Below, piece by piece: positions 16,137 to 23,977 of a DNA stretch of 42,675 bases; the stretch's first letter is position 1, and the number at the start of each line of letters is the position of its first letter. This stretch comes from Pseudomonas sp. 14P_8.1_Bac3. GTDB taxonomy: Bacteria; Pseudomonadota; Gammaproteobacteria; Pseudomonadales; Pseudomonadaceae. The notes beneath the pieces are model-generated. The model was not told the origin of the DNA, did no database searches, and worked only from the letters and a program-made list of their open reading frames with translations. A program made the position numbers and the translations under genes. The stretch lies in contig NZ_JANLOD010000031.1 of NCBI RefSeq assembly GCF_025466085.1, positions 1 to 42,675 of the forward strand. The letters are read 5' to 3'.

Positions 16137-16895
16137 ATGAACGCTCCAGTCGCATCCGTCGGGGATTTGGGTGACGCGGCGCCCGACCTGTTCAAAAGCG
16201 AGAACGATGCGCTCGAGCGCGCTCGCTCGACGTTGGCGCTAAGCGAGGCTGATGCCGAAACGTATCGGCGCTCGCTGGCCGACATGACGTCGCACTTCGG
16301 GCGTTTGATGCGCGAAACCCGCCGGTTGATTGGTCGCAGCGACCGGGCCGAGCGCGAGATGAATACCCTGAATGCGCAACTGCAGATATTGGCCCGCCAG
16401 CTCGAATACCGCGCGACGCACGATGGCCTGACGGGCGTGCTCAATCGCAGTGCCGTGATTGATCTGTCCGTGCAGACCCTGCAAAAAGTCGGGGCGGTGA
16501 TGATCGTTTTGGACATCGATCACTTCAAGCAAGTGAACGACGAGTTCGGCCACCCTGCCGGGGATGCGGTCATTCAGGGCATCGTCGGCTGCCTGCGCCG
16601 GATCGTGGGCGACAGCGGGAAAATCGGCCGGGTAGGCGGTGAGGAATTTACCGTGCTGATCCCCGCTGGCGAGATCAGCGAAGGCTTGAGCCTGGCGGAA
16701 GCCATGCGCGAGGCGATTGCCGCGCATGTGTTTGGCAGCCCCGTGAATCGGCAGATCACCGCGAGTTTCGGTGTGAGCGCCAACGCAGTGGGAACGGATT
16801 TCGATACCGCCTACAGCCTGGCGGACAGCGCGCTGTACCAGGCAAAACGCTCAGGCAGGAATCGTGTAGCGGTGGCGGGCGAAGACGCGCTTTGA
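16137..16895 (+). CDS. siaD: SiaD diguanylate cyclase
   Basis: 252 residues. A predicted helical stalk (about 19-90) is followed by a GGDEF domain with an active-site GGEEF (167-171) and the DIDHFKQVND metal/substrate region. It makes c-di-GMP from two GTP. The usual inhibitory I-site RxxD, which should end six residues before GGEEF, is not there (GDSG), so product inhibition is probably weak or absent. Starts at 16128 and 16137 are both possible; 16137 has the better spacing from the GAGG ribosome-binding site. SiaC is expected to bind the stalk. Last gene of the operon. Confidence 0.88.
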   Translation: MNAPVASVGDLGDAAPDLFKSENDALERARSTLALSEADAETYRRSLADMTSHFGRLMRETRRLIGRSDRAEREMNTLNAQLQILARQLEYRATHDGLTGVLNRSAVIDLSVQTLQKVGAVMIVLDIDHFKQVNDEFGHPAGDAVIQGIVGCLRRIVGDSGKIGRVGGEEFTVLIPAGEISEGLSLAEAMREAIAAHVFGSPVNRQITASFGVSANAVGTDFDTAYSLADSALYQAKRSGRNRVAVAGEDAL

Positions 16896-16955
16896 AGGTT
16901 GGCTGGCGAGCTGGCTGACCTGCGCAGCCTGCTGGTTCCAATGGACGTAAGCCCG

Positions 16956-17145
16956 CTAGGCAACAACCTCCACATAACTCGACTCACCACCCCCGGTCGC
17001 CCCGGACAGCCAGCCCCACACAAACGCCAGCGTGGTCCGCCCTGCCTGATCCACGCCTACCGTACCGCGTGACCAGCCGGCCAGAATCTCTCCCTCGGTA
17101 GTGATGCAATGATAAAGAAGCTCGATGGTATCGGCGCCGGTGACG
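16956..17145 (-). pseudogene. Unrecognised gene fragment
   Basis: One minus-strand frame gives about 60 residues of protein-like sequence ending in TAG at 16956 (GADTIELLYHCITTEGEIL, AGWSRGTVGVDQAGRTTLAF, then VWGWLSGATGGG and a VEVVA end). Upstream, the frame reaches the REP element and stops at a TAG there, with no good start codon. It looks like the C-terminal remnant of a gene whose 5' part was lost. I do not recognise the family. Confidence 0.4.
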
Positions 17146-17168
17146 CGGCCCGGTGGTGCTCTTGGTTT

Positions 17169-17193
17169 TCGCGAGCAAGCTCGCTCCTACAGG
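17169..17193. repeat. Single REP element
   Basis: One copy of the 'gcgagcaagctcgctcctac' variety, abutting the 5' edge of the gene fragment at 16956-17145. Confidence 0.7.
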
Positions 17194-17296
17194 GGGGCAG
17201 GGTGTGCCTTGGGTTTTGCGGGGTTGAAAACAGTCAGTGCAACCTGGCGCGGCTCTCGCTATTAATACGCGTTCTACTCAAGAATCCGAGCCTTTC

Positions 17297-18280
17297 ATGA
17301 AATTCGACCTCGCCTACTGCCTCAGTCTCGACGACAAGCTGTCGATCTATGACGTGCGCGATCTCAATTTCGACGAGACCATGGCCTTCGATTCCACCAA
17401 GGAACACTTCCAGTGCCCCAACGATGCCTGTCGATCGGCGTTCGATGCGGCAAATGTGTTGACGACGTTCAACGCAAAAAACGTCAATTACGTGCGCACC
17501 CCGCATTTCAAGAACACCCCTGGCACGCGGCATGTGGCGGATTGCCCTTACGTCAGTATCAAGACGCCGGCATTGGGTATGGACGGTGCGGAAACGGATG
17601 ACAGCCGCGAAGAGCATTTTCCGTCGGAATTGTTGCTGACCCGGCGTCAGTATGTGCGTAAGCCATCAAATCCTGCGGCGACGGCGGACACCCTCCGAGA
17701 CGCCCCGGGATCACCTTCGGCAGTGAGTACCCCAGAGCATCCGCCCCGCGAATCGGCACCGGACAAGACCAGTGTCTTCGCCCATCCGGTGGAGTGTTTC
17801 GTGTCGAACTTCGAGGACAAGGAGCTGCTCAAGCGTATGCCGCTGAAAATCGGCGAGCACACCGCACCTTATGGCTCGTTCTTCAAGAAGATCGAATACC
17901 TGACGGACAATAAGGGGCTGATTTACTGGGGCAAGATCAAGGAGATCAAGGATTACACCCAGAGCTTTCGCATCGATTTCGAGCAGAAGGTCTGGTTCAA
18001 GCAGGCGGATGAGGCGAAGAAGAAGCCATATTCGGTCAACGTTTACCTGAGCAAAAAACTGATCGAGAACTACCGCAAGCGCACGGCGTTTCTGCAAGAG
18101 ATCAAGCACGCCGTCGACAGCGACGCTGAGTTGTTTTGTTTCTTTTATGGCGTGACGCCGGAGTTGAAACAGGTGCCAAGCAAGAAAAACCCCGAGCAGA
18201 CGTTCGGGGTGTTCAGTGCGAATATCGAGAATCTGGATCACTTTGTTATTCGCGAGGCGCGGTTGCCCGGCTCAGGGTGA
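17297..18280 (+). CDS. Unrecognised protein with a Cys/His metal-site-like N-terminus
   Basis: 327 residues. Residues 38-84 hold C40, C45, H70, H79 and C83 in a spacing (FQCPNDAC ... TPHFKN ... TRHVADCPY) like the zinc-finger-type start of CoiA-like proteins, where a similar 'HFAH...H...CPY' ending is seen. Residues 130-160 are Pro/Ser/Ala-rich and probably a linker. The C-terminal ~170 residues have a soluble alpha/beta pattern (DNKGLIYWGKIKEI; KPYSVNVYLSKKLIENY; ELFCFFYGVTPEL) that I do not recognise. No signal peptide or membrane segment is seen. The ribosome-binding site is weak. It stands alone between the sia operon and a transporter. Confidence 0.75.
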   Translation: MKFDLAYCLSLDDKLSIYDVRDLNFDETMAFDSTKEHFQCPNDACRSAFDAANVLTTFNAKNVNYVRTPHFKNTPGTRHVADCPYVSIKTPALGMDGAETDDSREEHFPSELLLTRRQYVRKPSNPAATADTLRDAPGSPSAVSTPEHPPRESAPDKTSVFAHPVECFVSNFEDKELLKRMPLKIGEHTAPYGSFFKKIEYLTDNKGLIYWGKIKEIKDYTQSFRIDFEQKVWFKQADEAKKKPYSVNVYLSKKLIENYRKRTAFLQEIKHAVDSDAELFCFFYGVTPELKQVPSKKNPEQTFGVFSANIENLDHFVIREARLPGSG

Positions 18281-18337
18281 CGTCCGAGACGCTGAATGTC
18301 GTGTAGCTACTGTTACTTCTGCAGTTTGTACGGCTCA

Positions 18338-19162
18338 TTACATAACATTTGGCACGATCATGCTCGCCATCACCAGGCCCAATAAGCCGATGTAGACTTG
18401 TGCGTGCAGTCGGTCCGGGATCTTGCCGATCCACGGCGTGGCCAGTCTGACGCCGAGTAACGAACCCAGCGTCAACAGTGCAAAGGCCAGCAGATCCACG
18501 TAGCCGACAAACCATGCCCCCAGATCGAACTCGGTGACCCCCGCCATCGCCATGTAGGTCAGCGTGCCGGCTAGTGCAACGGGCAAGCTGAGCGGGTTGC
18601 CCATGGAGGTTGCCTGGGACATGCTCAAGCCGCAGCGGCGCAACAACGGCACGGTCATGACGCTGCCGCCCACGCCGAGAAATGTGGCGATGGCGCCGAT
18701 GCCGACACCGCCCGCTGACACTTCCGCCGTGCCCAATGGCCGTGGGATTTCGTTACTGGTGTGCGTAAGAAATCCGCGCCTGAACAGGCAATCCGCGATG
18801 GTCGCGCCGAGGTAGGCGATGAAGGCATAGCGAATCACCTCGCCGCTCACCCACATGGCGGCCCCGGCGCCGACCACTGCGCCTGCTCCGATGTACCCGC
18901 CCAACGGCCACAGGTAATGACGAATCAGATTACCCGCGCGGTAGTGTTTTTCGCTGGCGATCAGGGCGTTGACGATCATTACGCAGGTCGAGGTGGCGAC
19001 GGCAATGTGCATCGCCGATTGGCCGATCGGGTCGTCTGCACCGTGGCTGGCCAGGAGCATGCGGTACAGCAATGGCACGACGACGAAGCCGCCGCCAAAG
19101 CCAAACAGCACGGCGGTGACTCCAGTCATGCAGCCGAAGAATGTCAGCAAGAGATAGAACAT
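18338..19162 (-). CDS. TauE/SafE-family membrane transporter
   Basis: 274 residues from the preferred ATG at 19162 (MFYLLLTFFGCMTG); an ATG at 19195 is the alternative. About eight hydrophobic segments are present, with the paired glycine-rich signatures of TauE/SafE proteins (FGFGGGFVVVPLLY and FLGVGGSVMTVPLL). These transporters export sulfite, sulfoacetate or other organosulfur or small organic anions across the inner membrane. It is transcribed divergently from an AraC-type regulator and may be its target. The substrate cannot be told from sequence. Confidence 0.85.
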   Translation of the reverse strand: MFYLLLTFFGCMTGVTAVLFGFGGGFVVVPLLYRMLLASHGADDPIGQSAMHIAVATSTCVMIVNALIASEKHYRAGNLIRHYLWPLGGYIGAGAVVGAGAAMWVSGEVIRYAFIAYLGATIADCLFRRGFLTHTSNEIPRPLGTAEVSAGGVGIGAIATFLGVGGSVMTVPLLRRCGLSMSQATSMGNPLSLPVALAGTLTYMAMAGVTEFDLGAWFVGYVDLLAFALLTLGSLLGVRLATPWIGKIPDRLHAQVYIGLLGLVMASMIVPNVM

Positions 19163-19273
19163 TGCACGGGTTCCGTTGTGGGGAGCGGTCGACATTAGTG
19201 CGATGTGTCTTGGCCTGCCTCAGCAAGTCAGCCAATAATGTTTGTGTTTACGCCAACTGTTGGAAACCGCCTT

Positions 19274-20041
19274 ATGCGCAATGTCTCGATTGACCTGCTG
19301 GATGACAGCCCACGGCCGGTGGTGGCGATCGGTACGGATTATTCCTACGGCCACGTGTTGCCCCGTCATACGCACAGGCGGGCGCAGTTGTTGTACGGCG
19401 CGACCGGCGTGATGCAAGTCAGCACGCAGGACGGCAATTGGGTGGTGCCGCCGCAGCGTGCGGTGTGGATTCCGCCGGGGGTCGCGCATGAGGTGTTGAT
19501 GCTGGGGGTGAGCACGCGGAGCGTGTACATCGAGCCGGGGGCGGTGGACGTGGGCAGCCGTTGTCAGGTGATCAGCGTTTCGCCATTGATGCGACACCTC
19601 CTGATGGAAGCGGTGGAGATTCCGCTGGCGTATGACGAAAACGGGCGCGATGGGGCATTGATCGACCTGCTGCTGCACGAACTGGCGCTCAGTGCTCACT
19701 TGCCATTGCACATTCCGTTGCCGGTCGATCCGCGGCTGCTCGGGTTGTGTCAGGGCTTTCTGCAGCGGCCGGATGCGCACCAGTCGCCGCAGCAATGGGC
19801 GCAACAGTTACATGTCAGCTTGCGCACGTTCAACCGCCTGTTCCGCCAGCAGACCGACCTGAGCTTCAGCCAATGGCGCCAGCGCGCCTGCGTGGTGCTG
19901 GCCCTGGCGCGGTTGGCGGTGGGTGAACCTGTGACGCGGATTGCGCTGGATTTCGGTTATGACAGTCCGGGCGCCTTTTCGACGATGTTTCGCCGAGTGT
20001 TAGGCCAGGCGCCGTCCGTCTGGTTGGAGGGGGCGAAATAG
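19274..20041 (+). CDS. AraC-family transcriptional regulator
   Basis: 255 residues. The N-terminal cupin holds VLPRHTHRRAQLLY and PPQRAVWIPPGVAHE, typical of ligand-sensing AraC proteins. The C-terminal ~100 residues carry two helix-turn-helix motifs (LHVSLRTFNRLFRQQTDLSFSQWRQ and RIALDFGYDSPGAFSTMFRRVLGQAPS). It is divergent from the TauE/SafE transporter, so it probably controls it. Start 19274 has a GGAAA ribosome-binding site; in-frame upstream ATGs exist. Confidence 0.9.
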   Translation: MRNVSIDLLDDSPRPVVAIGTDYSYGHVLPRHTHRRAQLLYGATGVMQVSTQDGNWVVPPQRAVWIPPGVAHEVLMLGVSTRSVYIEPGAVDVGSRCQVISVSPLMRHLLMEAVEIPLAYDENGRDGALIDLLLHELALSAHLPLHIPLPVDPRLLGLCQGFLQRPDAHQSPQQWAQQLHVSLRTFNRLFRQQTDLSFSQWRQRACVVLALARLAVGEPVTRIALDFGYDSPGAFSTMFRRVLGQAPSVWLEGAK

Positions 20042-20080
20042 CAAAAACTAAAAATTGAGTTTGATCCGGGCGCAAAACAA

Positions 20081-20096
20081 CTGTACAAAAACACAG
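20081..20096. promoter_or_regulatory. LexA-like SOS box
   Basis: CTGTACAAAAACACAG fits the CTGT-N8-ACAG form of the gamma-proteobacterial LexA operator, and the flanks extend it (15 of 20 positions match the full consensus). It lies directly before a TATATT -10-like hexamer (20097-20102) and 38 bases upstream of the small HTH gene. Confidence 0.7.
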
Positions 20097-20134
20097 TATA
20101 TTTTGGATCAGCACTCTTGAGCCCGGAGAACACC

Positions 20135-20452
20135 ATGGCCTCTTATGCGATGAAAATCACCTTGGAACGTATCGCCCTCTTCCAATTCACCCCCGCCCAT
20201 TGCGCCCAGGCCAGGGCGATGCTGGGTTGGAGCGTCGATGAGTTGTGTCGTGAGTCTGGTGTTTCGGTCGACGCGATTGAGCGGTTCGAAGCCAGGCGCG
20301 AGGTGCCGGATACGGATCGGCTGGCGTTGGCGTACCGGTTTGAATCCGAGGGGTTGGTGTTCTTTCCGGGGTTCGCACCGGGGCGTGGGATGAGTGTGAG
20401 AGGGTCGGCGGGGGATCCGGTGGGGCGGGCAGATTTTGCGATGGGTGAATGA
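20135..20452 (+). CDS. Small XRE-type HTH protein, probably SOS-controlled
   Basis: 105 residues. Residues about 22-67 form a Cro/C1-type helix-turn-helix (AQARAMLGWSVDELCRESGVSVDAIERFEA), followed by a short tail (LVFFPGFAPGRGM). ATG 20135 has a CGGAGAA ribosome-binding site. The LexA-like box over its promoter suggests induction by DNA damage. It is a stand-alone regulator with no phage genes nearby; its targets are unknown. Confidence 0.8.
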   Translation: MASYAMKITLERIALFQFTPAHCAQARAMLGWSVDELCRESGVSVDAIERFEARREVPDTDRLALAYRFESEGLVFFPGFAPGRGMSVRGSAGDPVGRADFAMGE

Positions 20453-20497
20453 ACATAATCACTGATTGACGAATATTCCCATATAGGTATATTTCAC

Positions 20498-20706
20498 ATG
20501 AGTACAAGGAAGTCACTCTGGTGGATTTGTAGCAGTAAGAAAGACTTGAAACAGATGCCCACCGATGTACAGGACGTTTTTGGTTATGCACTGCTTTCAG
20601 AAGAAGTCGGCTTCGGGTATCAGAAAGAACCGCGCAAGCCGATATCGATTTGATCAGAAAGAGACTTTCAAGCGGCGCAGGATCACGCAAAAGGATCAGA
20701 TCATGA
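20498..20706 (+). pseudogene. HigB/Gp49-type toxin, deleted and frameshifted
   Basis: Three pieces of a RelE/HigB-like toxin survive. The first frame reads MSTRKSLWWICSSKKDLKQM and PTDVQDVFGYAL, the normal N-terminus. The middle (~40 residues by recollection of the family) is missing. A second frame reads HCFQKKSASGI, and a third reads RAQADIDLIRKRLSSG, the normal C-terminus, ending at a TGA that overlaps the antitoxin ATG (ATGA at 20703). The deletion joins two TGCACTG copies, implying microhomology-driven loss. The toxin is almost certainly inactive. Confidence 0.8.
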
Positions 20707-21023
20707 TTGAAATCGAAGAAAGCAGCGGAAACGTCTACGAAGACCTCTCGACACCCAACGCTAATGAAATGCGCGTCAAATCCCAGTTGGCGGCAAAAAT
20801 TGGCGAGATCATCAAGGCTCGCCATTTAACTCAGGTTCAAGCATCCGAAATCCTCGGCCTGTCCCAACCCAAACTCTCTGAAATGTTGCGCGGAAAGTTT
20901 CGCGGTATCAGCGAAGCCAAGATGATGGAATGCCTTTCCCTACTTGGGCGAGACATACAAATCGTCGTCAAGTCAGCCCCTCGTTCGAGAAAAGAGGGGC
21001 TAATCGAGGTGGTGTTCACCTGA
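20703..21023 (+). CDS. HigA-type antitoxin with HTH
   Basis: 106 residues with a central Cro/C1 helix-turn-helix (AAKIGEIIKARHLTQVQASEI, then LGLSQPKLSEMLRGKFRGIS). This is the typical partner of Gp49-like toxins, normally placed after the toxin gene and overlapping it by ATGA, as here. The antitoxin frame is intact although the toxin is destroyed, so it may persist as a solitary regulator or be drifting. An orphan antitoxin could still neutralise related toxins on plasmids or phages. Confidence 0.88.
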   Translation: MIEIEESSGNVYEDLSTPNANEMRVKSQLAAKIGEIIKARHLTQVQASEILGLSQPKLSEMLRGKFRGISEAKMMECLSLLGRDIQIVVKSAPRSRKEGLIEVVFT

Positions 21024-21072
21024 AAACGTCGGTCCGGGCGAAATCGCCGTGCGGGCCCCTACCAATCAACAA

Positions 21073-22587
21073 CTAAGGCTTGAACGCAGGCGTTCGCCGC
21101 GCATGGGAAATCTGTTCATACCCGTAGGCCAAGGCCAGGAGATTGGCCTCACTCCAGCGCGGGCCGTAGAAGAAGATCGACGTTGGCAGGCCTTCTTCGT
21201 CAATGCCGCTCGGCACCATGATGCCGGGGTAGCCCGCCAGCGGCACGACGTTCATGGCCGGTGACGCGACGTCCGATACGAGCGCATCCAGTTGATGGGT
21301 GGTCAGCCAGTGGTCGATGGCGGCGGCGTTTTCGTCTTGGATTTTGCGCCATAGCGTGTTGTAGGTTTTCTCGTCGAATTCCACTTTGCTTGCCGCAATC
21401 AGGATGTCCTGGTTATGACCATCGGCGTTCGGCGCGTTGAGCAGCAGAAGATCTTCCAAGGTTCGAGCGGGAATGCCGGTGCGAGTGGCCAGGTAGCGAG
21501 GCAACTCACGTTTAAGCCCCATGTAAAACGCTTCGTCTACCCGCTTCGATAAGGGATCCTTGAGGTCCACTGGGATCAGCGTTGCGCCGGCTGCCTGCAT
21601 GAGTTCCAGCGCTTGGGAGAACTGGGGATCGATGAGCAGTGGCAAGCCGCTGCGATCGAATTTGGCGGGGTAACCAATGCGCCGTCCGACCAGTGTGTTC
21701 GGCTGTAGCAACGCGGTGTAGTCGACCTTCTCCAGGCCGCGGGGCTTTTTGACCGGATCCGCGGGATCGGTGTCGGCCATGGCATTCAACAACTGCGCTG
21801 CGTCGCGAACCGTACGCGCCATTGGGCCTGGGGTATCGAGTTTGTGGGTCACGGGAATGAGGCCGCTGCGACTGAGCAAACCGACGGTAGGCTTGATGCC
21901 CACCACGCCATTAAGGGACGCCGGGCAAATGATCGAGCCAGAGGTTTCGGTGCCCACGGACAGCGGGGCAAAACCTGCGGCAACGGCCACTGCGGAGCCC
22001 GAACTGGACCCGCAGGCATCGCCACTCAGCACGTGCGGATTTTTGGTTTGCCCGCCGCGCTCGCTCCAGCCGCTGGGAAGGGCCGGGTCACGAAACGCCG
22101 CCCATTCACTGAGGTTGGTTTTGCCGAGAATGACCGCGCCCTCTTCCCTGAGGCGCTGCACGATGAAGGCATCCTTCGCGGCAGGCCGTCCCACCATGGC
22201 CAGTGAGCCGGCGCTGGTCTGCATCTGATCGGACGTGTCGATGTTGTCCTTGAGGAGCACCGGAATGCCGTGCAACGGCCCCCGGACATACCCCGCCCTG
22301 CGCTCCTGATCCAGCGACTCGGCCATGGCCAGCGCCTCGGGGTTGAGTTCGATAATCGCGTTGATCATCGGCCCTTGCTTGTCGAGCGCGGCGATCCTTT
22401 GCTGCAAGTGCTGGACAAGGCCTGCGGCACTCAACTGGTTTTGCTCCATCCGCTGACTGAGTTCATCAACGCTTAAATATTCCAGCCTCGACTCGCGTGG
22501 CGGAGTTTGCGCACAAGCGGTGCCGGCGAACGACAATAGAACAATTCGGGCCAGCCACACCACGCGGCGGCTTAACATGACTTCCAT
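21073..22587 (-). CDS. Exported amidase-signature enzyme
   Basis: 504 residues with an N-terminal signal sequence (VVWLARIVLLSFAGTACAQ). The Ser-cisSer-Lys triad of amidase-signature enzymes is visible: K113 (VLLKDNID), S194 (GDACGSSSGSAVAV) and nucleophile S218 (GTETSGSIICPAS). It hydrolyses amide bonds outside the cytoplasm; the substrate is unknown. Some relatives in this branch act on peptide or aryl amides. A good ribosome-binding site (AAGGATC) precedes the ATG at 22587. It follows the MBL gene on the same strand after a 136-base gap. Confidence 0.88.
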   Translation of the reverse strand: MEVMLSRRVVWLARIVLLSFAGTACAQTPPRESRLEYLSVDELSQRMEQNQLSAAGLVQHLQQRIAALDKQGPMINAIIELNPEALAMAESLDQERRAGYVRGPLHGIPVLLKDNIDTSDQMQTSAGSLAMVGRPAAKDAFIVQRLREEGAVILGKTNLSEWAAFRDPALPSGWSERGGQTKNPHVLSGDACGSSSGSAVAVAAGFAPLSVGTETSGSIICPASLNGVVGIKPTVGLLSRSGLIPVTHKLDTPGPMARTVRDAAQLLNAMADTDPADPVKKPRGLEKVDYTALLQPNTLVGRRIGYPAKFDRSGLPLLIDPQFSQALELMQAAGATLIPVDLKDPLSKRVDEAFYMGLKRELPRYLATRTGIPARTLEDLLLLNAPNADGHNQDILIAASKVEFDEKTYNTLWRKIQDENAAAIDHWLTTHQLDALVSDVASPAMNVVPLAGYPGIMVPSGIDEEGLPTSIFFYGPRWSEANLLALAYGYEQISHARRTPAFKP

Positions 22588-22723
22588 GTGAGAGATCCTT
22601 TTTGATGACTGATGGATGAGTGAAAAGTCTCACTCCCTTTCCAGCCTACAGAGGCGGCTGGAGAAGTCCGTCATCCCTTATCGCTAGATCTCGTATGAAT
22701 ATTCGCGCCTGCCCGTAGCCAGA

Positions 22724-23764
22724 TTATCCAACGCTCTGCTGATACACCTGCTGCTCCACGGCATACCACCAGGCACTCCCCCGCTGCGGATGCATCACGT
22801 TAAACGCCTCGCCCATTTGCGGCGTGGTGATGGACACACTGCGCTCCCAGGCCAATGCCAGAATCCGGTCGAACGGTTCGTACCAGGCGTGCATCGACAG
22901 GTCGAAGGTGCCGTTGTGAATCGGCAGCAACCAGCGGCCTTTCAGGTCGATGTGCGCTTGCAGGGTTTGCTCGGGTTGCATGTGCACATGCGGCCATTCG
23001 ACGTTGTAGGCACCGGTTTCCATCAGCGTCAAATCGAACGGACCGTATTGTTCGCCGATGCGTTTAAAACCGTTGAAATAGCCGCTGTCGCCACTGAAGA
23101 AGATCCGCGTGTCGCCGTCGATCATTACCCACGAGGCCCACAACGTGCTGTTGCCATCGAACAGGCCGCGGCCGGAAAAATGTTGCGACGGGGTCGCGAT
23201 GAACTGAATGCCGGCGACGTCGGTGTCCTGCCACCAGTCCAGCTGGCGCACTTTGCTGGCATCGATGCCCCACTTGATCAGGGTGTCGCCAACGCCCAGC
23301 GGCGTGAGGAAATACCGGGTCTTCTCCGCCAGTTTCAACACAGCCTGATGATCGAGGTGGTCGTAATGATCGTGGGACAGGATCACCGCTTCAATCGGCG
23401 GCAATTCTTCAATGCTGATGGGCGGCTGGTGAAAACGTTTCGGCCCGGCCCATTGCACCGGCGACGCGCGCTCGGCAAAAACGGGATCGGTGATCCAGAA
23501 TTTGTCTCGCAGTTTCAGCAGCACGGTGGAGTGACCGAGGCGATAAACGCTGTGATTCGGCGCGGCAATCAACGCATCGTGGGTCAGGCGTTGTACCGGC
23601 ACCGCAGCGCTTGGCCGGGTGCTGCGCGGTTTGTGAAAAATCATGTTCCACATGATGCGCAGCATTTTGCGCAAGCCTTCTCGTTGCACGGGCGCATCGT
23701 TTCGAAAAAGCCCATCGGCCTGACGGGAAGCTTCAGGCGCAGAGGCGTGAGTGGAAGTGGCCAT
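22724..23764 (-). CDS. Metallo-beta-lactamase-fold hydrolase (RomA/NAPE-PLD-like)
   Basis: 346 residues from the preferred ATG at 23764 (GGAG ribosome-binding site), although the frame extends to 23836. The metal-binding HxHxDH motif appears as SHDHYDHLDH (H131, H133, D135, H136), with later ligands in FFSGDSGYF and LPIHNGTFDL. The length and the 'ITDPVFAERASPVQWAGPKRF' stretch match the N-acyl-phosphatidylethanolamine-hydrolysing-like/RomA group. No clear signal peptide is seen. It is divergent from a TetR regulator with a palindrome between them, which probably controls it. Confidence 0.85.
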   Translation of the reverse strand: MATSTHASAPEASRQADGLFRNDAPVQREGLRKMLRIMWNMIFHKPRSTRPSAAVPVQRLTHDALIAAPNHSVYRLGHSTVLLKLRDKFWITDPVFAERASPVQWAGPKRFHQPPISIEELPPIEAVILSHDHYDHLDHQAVLKLAEKTRYFLTPLGVGDTLIKWGIDASKVRQLDWWQDTDVAGIQFIATPSQHFSGRGLFDGNSTLWASWVMIDGDTRIFFSGDSGYFNGFKRIGEQYGPFDLTLMETGAYNVEWPHVHMQPEQTLQAHIDLKGRWLLPIHNGTFDLSMHAWYEPFDRILALAWERSVSITTPQMGEAFNVMHPQRGSAWWYAVEQQVYQQSVG

Positions 23765-23884
23765 GTCTGAATGACTCCAGGACACCGCACGTTTCGCGGT
23801 GTCTGCGGTGGGACGATAAATGGCCAAGGCATGCACGCTTAGGCCGAACTCTCTATTTTTGACTGGGCAGGATTAACGAAACAT

Positions 23885-23900
23885 TACACTGCACAGTGTA
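23885..23900. promoter_or_regulatory. Palindromic operator between the MBL and TetR genes
   Basis: TACACTG-CA-CAGTGTA has perfect 7-bp arms and lies between the divergent genes, about 78 bases upstream of the TetR ATG. This is a typical TetR-family operator position. Confidence 0.7.
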
Positions 23901-23977
23901 GTTTCTAGGTTGCATCAAAGCCGATGACAAGTAAACTGCCGAGTGTAATTCCTGACTTCTTCTGCCGAAGCGTACTT

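Larger units (their letters stand above)
16896..17296. other. siaD–hypothetical gap with a gene fragment and a REP
   Basis: About 400 bases. A protein-like fragment on the minus strand (16956-17145) and one REP copy (17169-17193) are listed separately. The remaining ~100 bases upstream of 17297 should hold that gene's promoter. Nothing else is seen. Confidence 0.5.
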
